This document shows positions 25,550 through 34,207 of a stretch of 64,000 nucleotides of DNA, piece by piece. Within the stretch, counting starts at the first letter, position 1; each line of letters starts with the position of its first letter. The notes beneath the pieces were generated by a model. That model did no database searches. It saw only the letters and a list, made by a program, of their open reading frames with translations, and was not told the origin of the DNA. Position numbers and translations under genes: made by a program. Origin of the DNA: Roseobacter weihaiensis (GTDB taxonomy: Bacteria > Pseudomonadota > Alphaproteobacteria > Rhodobacterales > Rhodobacteraceae); NCBI RefSeq assembly GCF_020622345.1, contig NZ_JACNMO010000009.1, positions 1 through 64,000 of the forward strand. Direction: 5' to 3'.

Positions 25550-26536
25550 ATGGCACATGCAACGCCGCCGGTTTTTCTGGTTGCCGATATTGGGGGCACG
25601 AATACGCGCGTCGCGCTCAGCGATGGCGAAAACGTGCTGTCCGGGACGATCCGCCGGTACCGCAATGCCGAACATCCCGGACTTGAGGTCGTGCTGAAGC
25701 AGTACCTGGCCGCCGAAGGCGATATCGTGCCGCGCGCGGCATGCATTGCGGTTGCCGGACCTGTGCGCGACGGCAAAGGACATCTGACCAATCTCGACTG
25801 GGATATGGACGAGGCAGGCCTTGCCAAATCAATCGGCGCGGGCCATGTGGCGATGCTGAACGACCTGCAGGCACAGGGATATGCGCTGGATCATGTCTCG
25901 GACGCGGATATGATGCTGGTCCGGCAGGGGTCGGACGGCCCTGACGGTGCCCCGAGGCTTGTGGTCAATCTGGGCACCGGATTTAACGCAAGCCCTGTTT
26001 TCGTCGCCCCTTCGGGTCCGTTTGTGGCAACCTCTGAGAGTGGCCATGCGACAATGCCGGTCCGAACGGAGCAGGACATGCGGCTGTGCGGTTTTGTGGC
26101 CCGCCAGCACGGGTTCGCGGCGATTGACGACATTCTGTCAGGGCGCGGGTTGGCGCATATCTATGCCTTCCTGTCTCATGAGGCGGGCAAGAACGACACG
26201 CTCACCTCAGCGGCGATCATGGAGGGCTGTGCGTCTCGTGCTGACCCCTTGGCCGTTGAAACTGTGGCATATTTTACACGGCTGACGGCCATGGTGATGG
26301 GTAATCTTGCGCTGGTACAGCTTCCGTTCGGTGGGATTTACATGGTGGGCGGTCTGTCCAGCGCCATCGCGCCCTACATGGCCGAATTCGGCTTTGATAC
26401 CGCGTTTCGCGACAAGGGGCGGTTTGCAGATTTCATGGATGATTTCAGCATTTACGTGTTGCAGGACGACTATGCGGCTCTCAAGGGGACCGCAGCTTAT
26501 CTGCACGGGCTTGTGGCACAGCAGGAACAGGCCTAG
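25550..26536 (+). CDS. glk: Glucokinase
   Basis: A 328-residue ROK-independent (Glk-type) glucokinase: phosphate-binding DIGGTNTRVAL near residue 11, AVAGPVRDGKGHLTNLDW, and VNLGTGFNAS. It phosphorylates glucose with ATP at the start of Entner-Doudoroff use. ATG 25550 was chosen on family alignment, although its ribosome site is poor; an in-frame TTG at 25502 with AGAGG just before it is the alternative. The stop overlaps the convergent pca remnant. Confidence 0.85.
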   Translation: MAHATPPVFLVADIGGTNTRVALSDGENVLSGTIRRYRNAEHPGLEVVLKQYLAAEGDIVPRAACIAVAGPVRDGKGHLTNLDWDMDEAGLAKSIGAGHVAMLNDLQAQGYALDHVSDADMMLVRQGSDGPDGAPRLVVNLGTGFNASPVFVAPSGPFVATSESGHATMPVRTEQDMRLCGFVARQHGFAAIDDILSGRGLAHIYAFLSHEAGKNDTLTSAAIMEGCASRADPLAVETVAYFTRLTAMVMGNLALVQLPFGGIYMVGGLSSAIAPYMAEFGFDTAFRDKGRFADFMDDFSIYVLQDDYAALKGTAAYLHGLVAQQEQA

Positions 26537-27204
26537 ACGTCGAAAAAGACGGTTTCCTCCGGTCTCTTCAGCCGGATGTCGCACCGGTAGCTGTCACCGT
26601 CTTTGCGGGCAATCAGCGTGATGCGGCGTGTGTCCTGTTCTATCATGCGCAACACGGGGTCTGTCGTATTCGCAGCCGCTTCACCTTCGACGTAAAGCCT
26701 TCTATGCAGGCCCAGATTGATGCCGCATGCCACCAGCCAAAGGTTCAGATGCGGTGCCATCGCCTGACCGTCCGGCGCCATGACAGGCTCTGGCTTGATG
26801 GTCTCAAAGCGGAAAACGCCGCTGTCGAAATCTGGCACGACACGGCCCCAACCGGTAAATCCCGCCTCAGCCTGCGCCGTGCCCGCCTAGCGCCCCGCCG
26901 CATCCGCCTGCCAGATTTCCACCAGCGTCTGCGGCACGGGCCGTCCGTTTTCGTCAAGAACGCAGCCATGGATGATGATGCGCTCTCTGATCGGATCGCC
27001 CGAGGCGACATGATTTCGTAGCAAATCGCGGTCAATCTCGGCGATATCCTCTGTCCGAAAGGTCGGGCCGGTCAGTTCACTGGCGGTCTGATCGAGCGAG
27101 AGTTTTGGATACTGCGGCGCACGCGTGATGCTTGTCTTGTAGTCGGGCGCGAGGCCCAGGGGGTGCCACCGGTGATCGTGCGGATAAAGCGGGCGTTGGC
27201 TCAT
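26533..27204 (-). pseudogene. pcaH/pcaG: pcaH'-'pcaG in-frame fusion remnant (protocatechuate 3,4-dioxygenase) with a TAG stop at the joint
   Basis: From ATG 27204 the frame reads PcaH (beta subunit) N-terminal sequence (YPHDHRWHPLGLAPDYKTS, RAPQYPKLSL) up to VEIWQADAAGR, then a TAG at 26887-26889. The same frame continues without shift as AEAGFTGWGRVVPDFDSG and the rest of PcaG (alpha subunit), through HLNLWLVACGINLGLH to the family end ETVFFDV. The distal part of pcaH and the proximal part of pcaG are missing. Both paralogues normally contain a xEIWQADAxG motif, so a deletion by recombination between these motifs explains the joint. The iron ligands in distal PcaH are lost, so the enzyme cannot work. 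Confidence 0.8.
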
Positions 27205-27580
27205 GAGGTTTGCGTTTCCATCTCCGCATAGGTCTCTTTGGCGAGTCTGATAGAGCAGTTGGTGGGGGGCACACCTGCGTAAACGGCCACATGCATCAAG
27301 GCCTCCATGACATCCTTTGGGCTTGCGCCGGTACGTGCTGTAGCCCGGATATGCATTGGAATCTCGTCGAAATTTCTGGTGGCTGCCAGAATCGCAAGCG
27401 TCAGCATCGACCGTTCCCGGAGGCTGATCGCCTCGCTTTCCCAAAGCCTGCCACAGGCACTTTCGGTGATAAAGGCCTGAAAACAGGCATCAAAAGCCGT
27501 TGTCTGCGTTTCTGCCGCACATGCGCGTCCCCCAGAACCGCGCGGTGCAAGGTCATGCCCTTGTCGGACCGATCTGACAT
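27201..27580 (-). pseudogene. pcaC: 4-carboxymuconolactone decarboxylase gene with frameshift
   Basis: ATG 27580 follows a perfect AGGAGG and reads MSDRSDKGMTLHRAVLGDAHV. Near 27515-27519 one base is missing. The next frame then continues AETQTTAFDACFQAFITE through LRERSMLTLAILAA to NFDEIPMHIRATARTGA and VAVYAGVPPTN, the PcaC signature, ending at 27201. Without the shift it is a normal PcaC of about 125 residues. Its stop overlaps the pcaH start as ATGA, so this was a pcaC-pcaH-pcaG operon. Together with the fused pcaH/pcaG it shows the protocatechuate branch is inactive here. Confidence 0.8.
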
Positions 27581-27807
27581 CTGGCCTCCTCTCACCAAGT
27601 GGCGGGTGAAAGATCGCGCAGCCTTGGGGGGTACGTTCTCAAAAAGCGCCGTGATTGGATAGCGGGAAGCCCGCATTTTGTCGGATCGCTTTCCCCGGCG
27701 CGTGTCTTGAACATTCGATCCCGAAATCCGGCGGGTTTGATGTAACGCAAAGACGGTACCGCCAAATACCGGCTTGGCTGTTCCTGGAAAACTGTATTGG
27801 AGAAAAC

Positions 27808-28185
27808 ATGTTCCGCTCAATTGTCGTGGCCGTAGACGGGTCAGAACCGGCCTCTCGCGCGCTGGAGGCCGCCTGCCAGCTTGCCGGTGCGTTTGATGGC
27901 GAAATCCACCTGATCCACGTGACCGAAAACCGGAACGATCCGCAGGGAACGTCGGTCATGGCCGCCGCTGCGGCACAGGTGCAAACAGCGGGCATTACCC
28001 CCTCCAGCACGACCGTGGGTGAGGGCGACGCCTTTGAGGAGATCATGACCATCGTCGGGCTTTACGGCGCGGACCTCGTGGTGACCGGACGGCGCGGTCT
28101 GGGCAATATCAGCGGATTGTTCGCAGGCAGCACATCACAGCAGATCGCCAAACACGCAAAATGCGCTTTCTTATCGGTTCGGTGA
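27808..28185 (+). CDS. Universal stress protein (UspA family)
   Basis: A 125-residue single-domain Usp: FRSIVVAVDGSEPASRALE at the start and the ATP-binding signature VVTGRRGLGNISGLFAGSTSQQI near the end (G-2x-G-9x-G-S/T type). GGAG stands close before ATG 27808. Such proteins bind ATP and are induced under stress or starvation. Single gene, convergent with the glycosyltransferase gene. Confidence 0.88.
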   Translation: MFRSIVVAVDGSEPASRALEAACQLAGAFDGEIHLIHVTENRNDPQGTSVMAAAAAQVQTAGITPSSTTVGEGDAFEEIMTIVGLYGADLVVTGRRGLGNISGLFAGSTSQQIAKHAKCAFLSVR

Positions 28186-28253
28186 CGCAAGGGCAGGTCC
28201 CAGCAGCATCGGCGGCGGCCTGTCTTTCCTAGGCTTGTTCTGCCGATTTGCGA

Positions 28254-29159
28254 TCAAAACAGGGATGTGAACCTGTCCGGCAAACGGTAGAGAACCTTGC
28301 TGCGGCCCCCGCCAAAGAAGGTGACCTTGCCGTCGTGCAGATCCTTGGCCTCGGCCGTCATCTTGTCGCGGAATTCGGGGAAATCAATCGTTGTCGCCTG
28401 CGGTTCCTGGAGGGCGAGCCTTTTGTAGGTCGCGATGCTCTTGGCCCATGTATCTTTCTTTTTCGCGTCCGGCTTGTTGTAGATATCGTCGCGCAACGTG
28501 GCGCGGCCTTCCAGTCGCGTCCGGCTTCTTTCAAAGTCGTAGAACCGCAAGTGCATCAGATAAAGATGAGGGGCGAGATGGCGCGGCTGATGGTTGTTGG
28601 CATGTCCGCCGTTGGTAAAGCTGACGTCGTGCCGAACAATGCAGGGTTTGGCATAATTTGCGTTCAGCCGGAACAGCCGCCGTTTTTCCAGAACGGGACC
28701 CGGGTCGGTGAGTGCCAAAGGTTCCAGGTCGGGATTGTGGACGATCTCTATCCCGAAAGGAGAGAGGGACTTGGGCGTAGACGGGCCGGTGTTTGCCTTG
28801 AGATAGGCGCGCAGGCTGGTGCCTTGGTCGGGATCAAGCACCACGATCTCGTCGACATCTCCGGCAATCATCCAGTTGTAGTAGCGCAGAAAACCATTGG
28901 TAAACTGGGTGATCAAAAACCAGCGACGCCTTTCGAACTGAAAGAGCGCGGGATCACGGGGGATATGGATGACATTTGCGCCTTCGGCAATGCGATGGTG
29001 CTCGGGATCGTTGCCATGACTGAGAATGTAGAGGTGCTGCCGTCCAACCTGTTTCTCATAATAACGCACCCAGGTGTCCAGAAGATCATAGTCCTCATAC
29101 GCCATGGTCAGGATGCCCAGTGGTTCCTTTGTCGGGTCAAAGATCGGGCGGGGCGGCAT
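28254..29159 (-). CDS. Glycosyltransferase family 2-like protein, paralogue A
   Basis: A 301-residue protein of the GT2-like kind: GILTMAYEDYDLLDTWVRYY at the start and GDVDEIVVLD carrying the DxD-type metal motif. It is clearly paralogous to the gene at 35829-36725 along its whole length: both have YYNW..(A/T)GDVDEIV, RLNANY.KPCI, and the closing GGGRSK.LY.LPDRF..F. It lacks membrane helices, so it is a cytoplasmic or peripheral enzyme using an unknown sugar nucleotide. It ends a minus-strand series (34-28 kb) of glycan-like genes. ATG at 29105 is an alternative start. Confidence 0.75.
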   Translation of the reverse strand: MPPRPIFDPTKEPLGILTMAYEDYDLLDTWVRYYEKQVGRQHLYILSHGNDPEHHRIAEGANVIHIPRDPALFQFERRRWFLITQFTNGFLRYYNWMIAGDVDEIVVLDPDQGTSLRAYLKANTGPSTPKSLSPFGIEIVHNPDLEPLALTDPGPVLEKRRLFRLNANYAKPCIVRHDVSFTNGGHANNHQPRHLAPHLYLMHLRFYDFERSRTRLEGRATLRDDIYNKPDAKKKDTWAKSIATYKRLALQEPQATTIDFPEFRDKMTAEAKDLHDGKVTFFGGGRSKVLYRLPDRFTSLF

Positions 29160-29220
29160 GTCGAGGCTCTCAGTTCAGCACGCTGTCACGCACCGGGTTT
29201 TTCAGTTGTTCCGCAGGGTT

Positions 29221-29958
29221 TCAGGCCCGACGCAGCATGTCCAGTGCCGTTGTTAAAATCCGCGCGCCGTACCGGGCATTTTTGTGCGTCCTATCGTTCC
29301 GTTCACGGTGCTTCTGTACGGCGTAGGCGGGATCGGTACAGCAGCCGTCAATGACCGTTTCATCCGGCTGCCGGAGCAGTTCGATCCCGTCGGTGCGGGC
29401 AATTCCCTGCACCACATGCCAAGCCGCATCGCGCTCTTGGGGCCGGGCGTTTCTGGCTTCCGAAAACCGGGGCGGAATGGTTTCATCAAACCCCGCCGTG
29501 TCAAATGAAATGGGGGCCAAGACCACGCGGCTGTCGGCTGACGCGGCAGAGTGCCGGGCGAAATGATAGGGCTGCAGCCGGTGCAGAAAGTCGTGAATCC
29601 AGCGCCGCTCGACACCGGGTGACAGGCGCTGATCACCCGTGCGGCGGCGATGCAGCAGTTCAGGAAACAGCCGGTAAAGATCGATCCGGCAACCCATGAA
29701 CAGCACCATGTCGAAATCGGCCGCGGTCAGTGTCCTGCGACCGTGCCGGTTGGTCTTGGCGAAGCGCCCGGCGGTATAATCGTCCAGCGGCTCGATCCGA
29801 TCATTGCGCCAGGCCAGATGCCGAAATTGCGCGCCCGCATTGCCCCAGAACTCGATATCGACCCCCGTCGCATCGACCAGCCCGCTCTTAACGGCCTGTC
29901 TGGTGCAAATGAAATGACTGTCCCCAAAAACGCAAAGCCGTTTATTTTCCAAAAGCAT
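29221..29958 (-). CDS. SGNH/GDSL-like hydrolase fold protein
   Basis: A 245-residue protein with an N-terminal CVFGDSHF block, the GDS nucleophile motif of SGNH esterases in its GDSH variant, followed by FWGNAGAQFRHL and VLFMGCRIDLYRLF. A late CxDPAYAVQKHRERND segment could hold the Asp-x-x-His pair. It overlaps the end of the GSCFA gene by 17 bases. Related proteins modify surface polysaccharides (acetyl removal or transfer). No signal peptide is seen. Function is inferred from fold motif and neighbours. Confidence 0.6.
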   Translation of the reverse strand: MLLENKRLCVFGDSHFICTRQAVKSGLVDATGVDIEFWGNAGAQFRHLAWRNDRIEPLDDYTAGRFAKTNRHGRRTLTAADFDMVLFMGCRIDLYRLFPELLHRRRTGDQRLSPGVERRWIHDFLHRLQPYHFARHSAASADSRVVLAPISFDTAGFDETIPPRFSEARNARPQERDAAWHVVQGIARTDGIELLRQPDETVIDGCCTDPAYAVQKHRERNDRTHKNARYGARILTTALDMLRRA

Positions 29959-31059
29959 TCAGCATCTCTTCTTCGCACAAGAGAGCCTCCGTCGCGTCCT
30001 CGGCGTCCTGTTCTTCATCGATGATCTTTTTGGGAAGCGCCTGCTCGGGGCCAATGGTTTTTTCCTCGATCACACCGTAGGGGCGTTGCACCTTGACGGT
30101 TTTGGAAAAGGCAGCGGCCTGATCGCTGAAAAAGCTCTCCATGACAAAACCGACACCGCTGCCCGTCACCGTGCGCATATTCGGGTCAAAGAACATGCCG
30201 CGAAAGGCGGGTTGGGTGATGATCTCATAGGATGGAAAATAATCCACATGCGGGCTGATCGTTTTCATTTGGTCTGCAACCGCGCGCAACACCGATTTTG
30301 ACAGGCTGCTTGCCGTCAGCACGTGTTCACCCGACGCGGTGGCCGTCAGAGGTACCGGAGACACGGTCAGCAGCACCTTGAGGCGCGGGTTCAGCCTGCG
30401 TGCCAGTTGCACCGCGCTCTTGAGGTTTTTGTAGGTGCTTTGAAACCCATGGTTCACGAAGCTGTGGCGCGCGGCGTCGAATTCCCCCGCGGCCACGCCG
30501 GGGCAGATTGCAAATTCGATGCCGCTTTCGATGTCTTGCCAGGCTTCGGTCAGACCGAGGGTGAAAACAAGAACATCCGCCTCTTTGAGGGCCCGGTACA
30601 CGGCAGCGGTGGTGACCTGCCGCGAGGCAAAGACCTCTTCCGGCGCGGCAAATCCGTTCAATTCGACGGCGGGGCGGAAAGGGTCGTAGAACCGCCCCTC
30701 CTTTTCCCAGACGATTTGTGGGGGCTCGGTCTTGCCCGAGGCCCATTGCAGCCATTGATGCAGCATCTTGGTGGTGTAGATGTTCCCGGTTCGAAAGCTG
30801 AAGATGCCGTAGTGATAATCGCGCTTGGCAGCGTCGTCATGTGTTCGGGCGCGGGTTCTGCATCAATCCAACTGTAGCCTTGCGCGGTGAGGGCGCGGCT
30901 GATGTGCTGGGCAAAACAGGATCCCGCCGTGGCGATGCGGGATCGTTTCTTGATCTGAAAACGGGGCTTCCAAAGGCCTTTGATCTCAAAGGCTGATCTT
31001 TCTGCCACGGCTGCGCGCCAGAAACTGTCGTCTCCGAGGGTCTCATAGGGATGTGCCAT
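29942..31059 (-). pseudogene. GSCFA-domain protein with a one-base frameshift
   Basis: ATG 31059 reads MAHPYETLGDDSFWRAAV and reaches the family hallmark ATAGSCFAQHISRAL and SWIDAEPAPEH. Around 30834-30840 one base (probably a G of an ATGGAC) is missing. Restoring it gives DDAAKRDYHYGIFSFRTGNIYTTKMLHQW and then the long second frame (VYRALKEADVLVFTLGLTEAWQ, LLTVSPVPLTATA) to the stop at 29942. Restored length is about 370 residues, normal for GSCFA proteins, an SGNH-like family. Either a recent pseudogene or a sequencing error; the rest of the gene looks well kept. Confidence 0.75.
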
Positions 31060-31098
31060 GGTGAAAACCTTTCCTTGTTCTGTCCCCGGCCAACAGGA

Positions 31099-33432
31099 TC
31101 ACTCGCCCCGTGCAGGCAAGAGGTCCGGATGCAGGAGTGCTGACCGGATCACCTCCGTGTCCGTTACTGCTTTGAGGAACACAAAAGACAGGCCCAATCG
31201 GAGCACTGTGCCGGTGCGCGAAACTTCCATTTCGGGGACAGCGGGCCAGGCCGACAGGTCAATCTGGTAGCTATCGTGCCACTTCCTGATCCGCGTCACA
31301 CCGCCATAGGCAATGACAAAGCGGACAGCCCCCGGCCCGGTGGTGATTTCGTTCTGCCCGGAGCCCACGGTGATCTCATCGTCCCCGCTGACGGATACGA
31401 CCTTGTTGCGCCCCGGCCCGGTTGAGATTTTCGAGCCACCAGGGCCATCAAAGATACGGTCGTTGCCCGCGCCACCAATCAACGTGTTGCCGTTGCTGTT
31501 GCCTTGGATGAGGTCGTTCCCGGTGCCGCCATCAAGGTAATCCCGGCCGCTACCGCCGATCAGGGTGTCATTGCCGGCCCCCCCGTAAAACCGGTTGCGC
31601 GCCTTGTTGACCGAGAGTGCTGTGAGCCGATCATCGCCGGCCCCCCCGTAAAAGGTTGAGGCTGCGTATTTGGAACCGATCATCACGTCATTGCCAAGCG
31701 TGCCCCTGACGTCAACAGCAACCCGCTCTGACGTCTCAAAATGCATCGGAGAGCTGGGGTGGCCGACCACGTGTATCTTGCGGCCGGGCCTGTCGTCCCG
31801 GCTCGTCTCTGCGTCGGCCTCGGGTCGGGCGACCACTGTACCGATGCGGATTTTTTCAATGTTTGCAGGCATGTGCACCACATAGTCATTCGGCCCGCCC
31901 ATGTACCAAAGCGTGTCGGTGCCGCCATGCTTGTCTTCCTTGATGCGTTCCACATCCGCGCCGTAGGCCCAGTAGTCATTGTCCCCGGCACCGCCTTCCA
32001 GCACCACGGTGCCATCAACGGCCATCATCGCGTTCACCCCGTCGGCAGGGTTCTCGAAACCGCGCAAATCAAGCCCCAGATCCAGCGCGCCTTGCACCAG
32101 CTCGCGCCGCAGGGTTTCCAGCGGGGCGCTGTCCACAAGGTTGGTCGTCTCGCCTGGATCATTGACCAGATCGTAGACGTGTTCTTCGCCGTTCGGATAG
32201 CGAAAGTAGCGATACTGGCTCAGACCCTCGACCGACGGACGCACGGAGAGCGTGCCAAAGACCGAAGTGATCGGGGATTTGCTGGTGTCATAGGTGCCAA
32301 AAGCGGGGTCGATCAGCGGCAGGAGGCTTTGTCCCGAGGTCCAGTGATAGCGCGGCGGCAGACCGGCAAGATCAAAGATGGTCTTGGGCAGGTTATGCAG
32401 GGAAACCGGCAGGTCGATGACTGCGCCTCCGGCCATGCGCGGGCTTGAGATCGTGAGCGGGATGTGGGCGGCGCTGTCCCACTGGCTCATCTTGTGAAAG
32501 CTGTCGTGATTGCCCAGATTAAAACCATTGTCCGACAACAGGATCACGGTTGTGTTCTGACCCAGCTCTGACGCCTCCAGCGCCTCCAGAAAGCGCCCGA
32601 TCTCATGATCCACGTGGCTGATCGCGGCAAAATAGGCCCGCACAACCTGCCGCCAGCCATTGTCGCCCGCGCGTTCAGGCGTCCAACTGCCATTGGCGAT
32701 GTAGGCGGCCTCGTAGACAGCGAAACCGGGCTGCGGGCCGTAGAAATCCTCCGGGGCGGCGATGCTGGGCCAGACGATCTGTGCGGGGTCATACATCTGG
32801 TAGAAACGGTCCGGGCATTCCAGGCTGTAGTGGGGATGCTTATAGCCCAACTGTATCAGGTGCCGGCGTTTCGGATCTGCCTCGGCAAGGTAGCGGATGG
32901 CATTCTCGGTGACGTCATGATCGTAAAAGCGGTCATCTTGCGCGCCGTCGTCATCGGGATGGTTGATGCCGCGAATGCCGGGGCCACGATCGAGGTAATC
33001 CTTGGTTTTGTAGCGATCGCCCTTGTCTGAGCACTTCCATTCCTCGTGAAAGAGCAGGCGTTTGTAATCCGCCTTCATGGGTTTGTAATTGCCGTCGACC
33101 TTGCCGGTCTGAAAGGTCCGAAACCCCGCGCGCCGCAGATCGAACTGCCAGCCCGCGGTAGGGGGCAGGGCGTCGCGCCAGATGCGGTTGAGATCGACCA
33201 GACCGGTGCGGAAGGGGGACATGCCGGTGGCCAGCTCCGCCCGGCAGGGCGCACAAAGCGGGATGGTTGCATAGGCATTGCTGAAGCGGACCCCCCTGGC
33301 CATCAATCTGTCAATATTGGGGGTCTCTATCCTCAGCCCGAAGGTGTCGCGCCAGGTAAAGACATCGATCATGTCATCAATCCAGATGACACAGATATTG
33401 TCGCCCTGAAGCGTCTGGGGGGTAAAGCTCAT
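31099..33432 (-). CDS. Sulfatase with C-terminal RTX calcium-binding repeats
   Basis: A 777-residue protein. Residues 10-480 form a sulfatase of the alkaline-phosphatase superfamily. The formylglycine motif is CAPCR, with Cys60 the residue to be oxidised. VILLSDNGFNLGNHDSFHK carries the metal-binding Asp-Asn, and GYKHPHYS holds active-site histidines. From about residue 575 come nonapeptide repeats of the GGxGxDxLx type, then a hydrophobic-rich tail (LRLGLSFVFLKAV). The tail suggests type I secretion, so the enzyme would act on sulfated polysaccharide outside the cell. ATG 33432 overlaps the preceding stop as ATGA. The maturing enzyme (anaerobic or aerobic FGE) is not in the window. Confidence 0.85.
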   Translation of the reverse strand: MSFTPQTLQGDNICVIWIDDMIDVFTWRDTFGLRIETPNIDRLMARGVRFSNAYATIPLCAPCRAELATGMSPFRTGLVDLNRIWRDALPPTAGWQFDLRRAGFRTFQTGKVDGNYKPMKADYKRLLFHEEWKCSDKGDRYKTKDYLDRGPGIRGINHPDDDGAQDDRFYDHDVTENAIRYLAEADPKRRHLIQLGYKHPHYSLECPDRFYQMYDPAQIVWPSIAAPEDFYGPQPGFAVYEAAYIANGSWTPERAGDNGWRQVVRAYFAAISHVDHEIGRFLEALEASELGQNTTVILLSDNGFNLGNHDSFHKMSQWDSAAHIPLTISSPRMAGGAVIDLPVSLHNLPKTIFDLAGLPPRYHWTSGQSLLPLIDPAFGTYDTSKSPITSVFGTLSVRPSVEGLSQYRYFRYPNGEEHVYDLVNDPGETTNLVDSAPLETLRRELVQGALDLGLDLRGFENPADGVNAMMAVDGTVVLEGGAGDNDYWAYGADVERIKEDKHGGTDTLWYMGGPNDYVVHMPANIEKIRIGTVVARPEADAETSRDDRPGRKIHVVGHPSSPMHFETSERVAVDVRGTLGNDVMIGSKYAASTFYGGAGDDRLTALSVNKARNRFYGGAGNDTLIGGSGRDYLDGGTGNDLIQGNSNGNTLIGGAGNDRIFDGPGGSKISTGPGRNKVVSVSGDDEITVGSGQNEITTGPGAVRFVIAYGGVTRIRKWHDSYQIDLSAWPAVPEMEVSRTGTVLRLGLSFVFLKAVTDTEVIRSALLHPDLLPARGE
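31330..31704 (-). repeat. RTX-type GGxGxDxxx repeats inside the sulfatase gene
   Basis: Encodes sulfatase residues about 577-700, with repeated units such as GTLGNDVMI, GGAGDDRLT, GGAGNDTLI, GGSGRDYLD, GGTGNDLIQ and GGAGNDRIF, decaying into GPGG/GPGR units. Each pair of units binds calcium in a parallel beta-roll. Confidence 0.85.
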
Positions 33433-34196
33433 GCGCGCGCGCCCCAAAGTTCGGGATGATCGAACAGATCGAGCGTCTCTTTGTGGTCCGGGTCAAGAAT
33501 GTTCGTGTCGGGCCAGAGGATCGCGTCGTGCAAAAAGAAGTGCCCAAGTGTCTTGAGCAGCCGTGCCTTGTTGCTGCGACACCCGATATAGAGGGTCAAC
33601 GGGTTGGTGAGGGGGATGTCGGCCTGCGTCCCGGTGGTCTGGACCGGGCCATTATCCACGCGGAGCCAAAGGCGTTGGTCAGAAAACGCCGCGTAGAGCG
33701 TTGTGACTGGTCGAGAGGTCGGCTCTTGTGCGGCGGTGATCTCGAGGGTGGATTGCTGGTCCTTGAAGATAACCTGCCCCATAATCTGCTGGAGGAACAT
33801 GTAGTTGTCGACTGTGCCCGAATTCAGTGTCAGGAGCGTCCGGGCGCTGTTTTGAGGTGCCTCGAACCGCAGAGCACAGGACCAGTTCTGCGCATTGAGT
33901 GTAAGGTTCGAAAGGTAAAACCCGCAGTGCGTGCCGCTGATGAATTCGATCCCGCCGCCCTGAATTTCGGGGCGGAAGGCGCTGTTGTTCTTGTTTGGAT
34001 GCGTTTTTTGCATCACCGCATCGCTGGTCCGGCTGCGCCACATCTGAATCGCGGGGACTGGGTCCTCTGACAGCGTTGCATGCTCTGGCCGCGCCGCGAA
34101 CCAATGCGCCCCGTCAGCGATCAGCCGGGCGGGCAAGGCTTTGTTGGGATCTTTCAGGATCAGCGCCTCGGGGACGGTGGTTTTGAGCACGAGCAT
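33429..34196 (-). CDS. Unrecognised protein, possible lectin-like jelly-roll
   Basis: A 255-residue protein with no motif I can name. The middle part (FISGTHCGFYLSNLTLNAQNW, FEAPQNSARTLLTLNSG, LWLRVDNGPVQTTG, PLTLYIGCRSNKAR) alternates short hydrophobic strands and polar turns and has the feel of a concanavalin/LamG-like sandwich. I start at ATG 34196 because GGGGA lies before it. The stop overlaps the sulfatase start (ATGA), so it is coupled with the sulfatase. A substrate-binding partner for the secreted sulfatase is speculation; no signal peptide is visible. Confidence 0.6.
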   Translation of the reverse strand: MLVLKTTVPEALILKDPNKALPARLIADGAHWFAARPEHATLSEDPVPAIQMWRSRTSDAVMQKTHPNKNNSAFRPEIQGGGIEFISGTHCGFYLSNLTLNAQNWSCALRFEAPQNSARTLLTLNSGTVDNYMFLQQIMGQVIFKDQQSTLEITAAQEPTSRPVTTLYAAFSDQRLWLRVDNGPVQTTGTQADIPLTNPLTLYIGCRSNKARLLKTLGHFFLHDAILWPDTNILDPDHKETLDLFDHPELWGARA

Positions 34197-34207
34197 CCTG
34201 TCCCCTT

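Noticed and set aside
31979-32448. Plus-strand frames opposite the sulfatase
   Set aside because: Shadow frames; the sulfatase and RTX motifs fix the coding strand.
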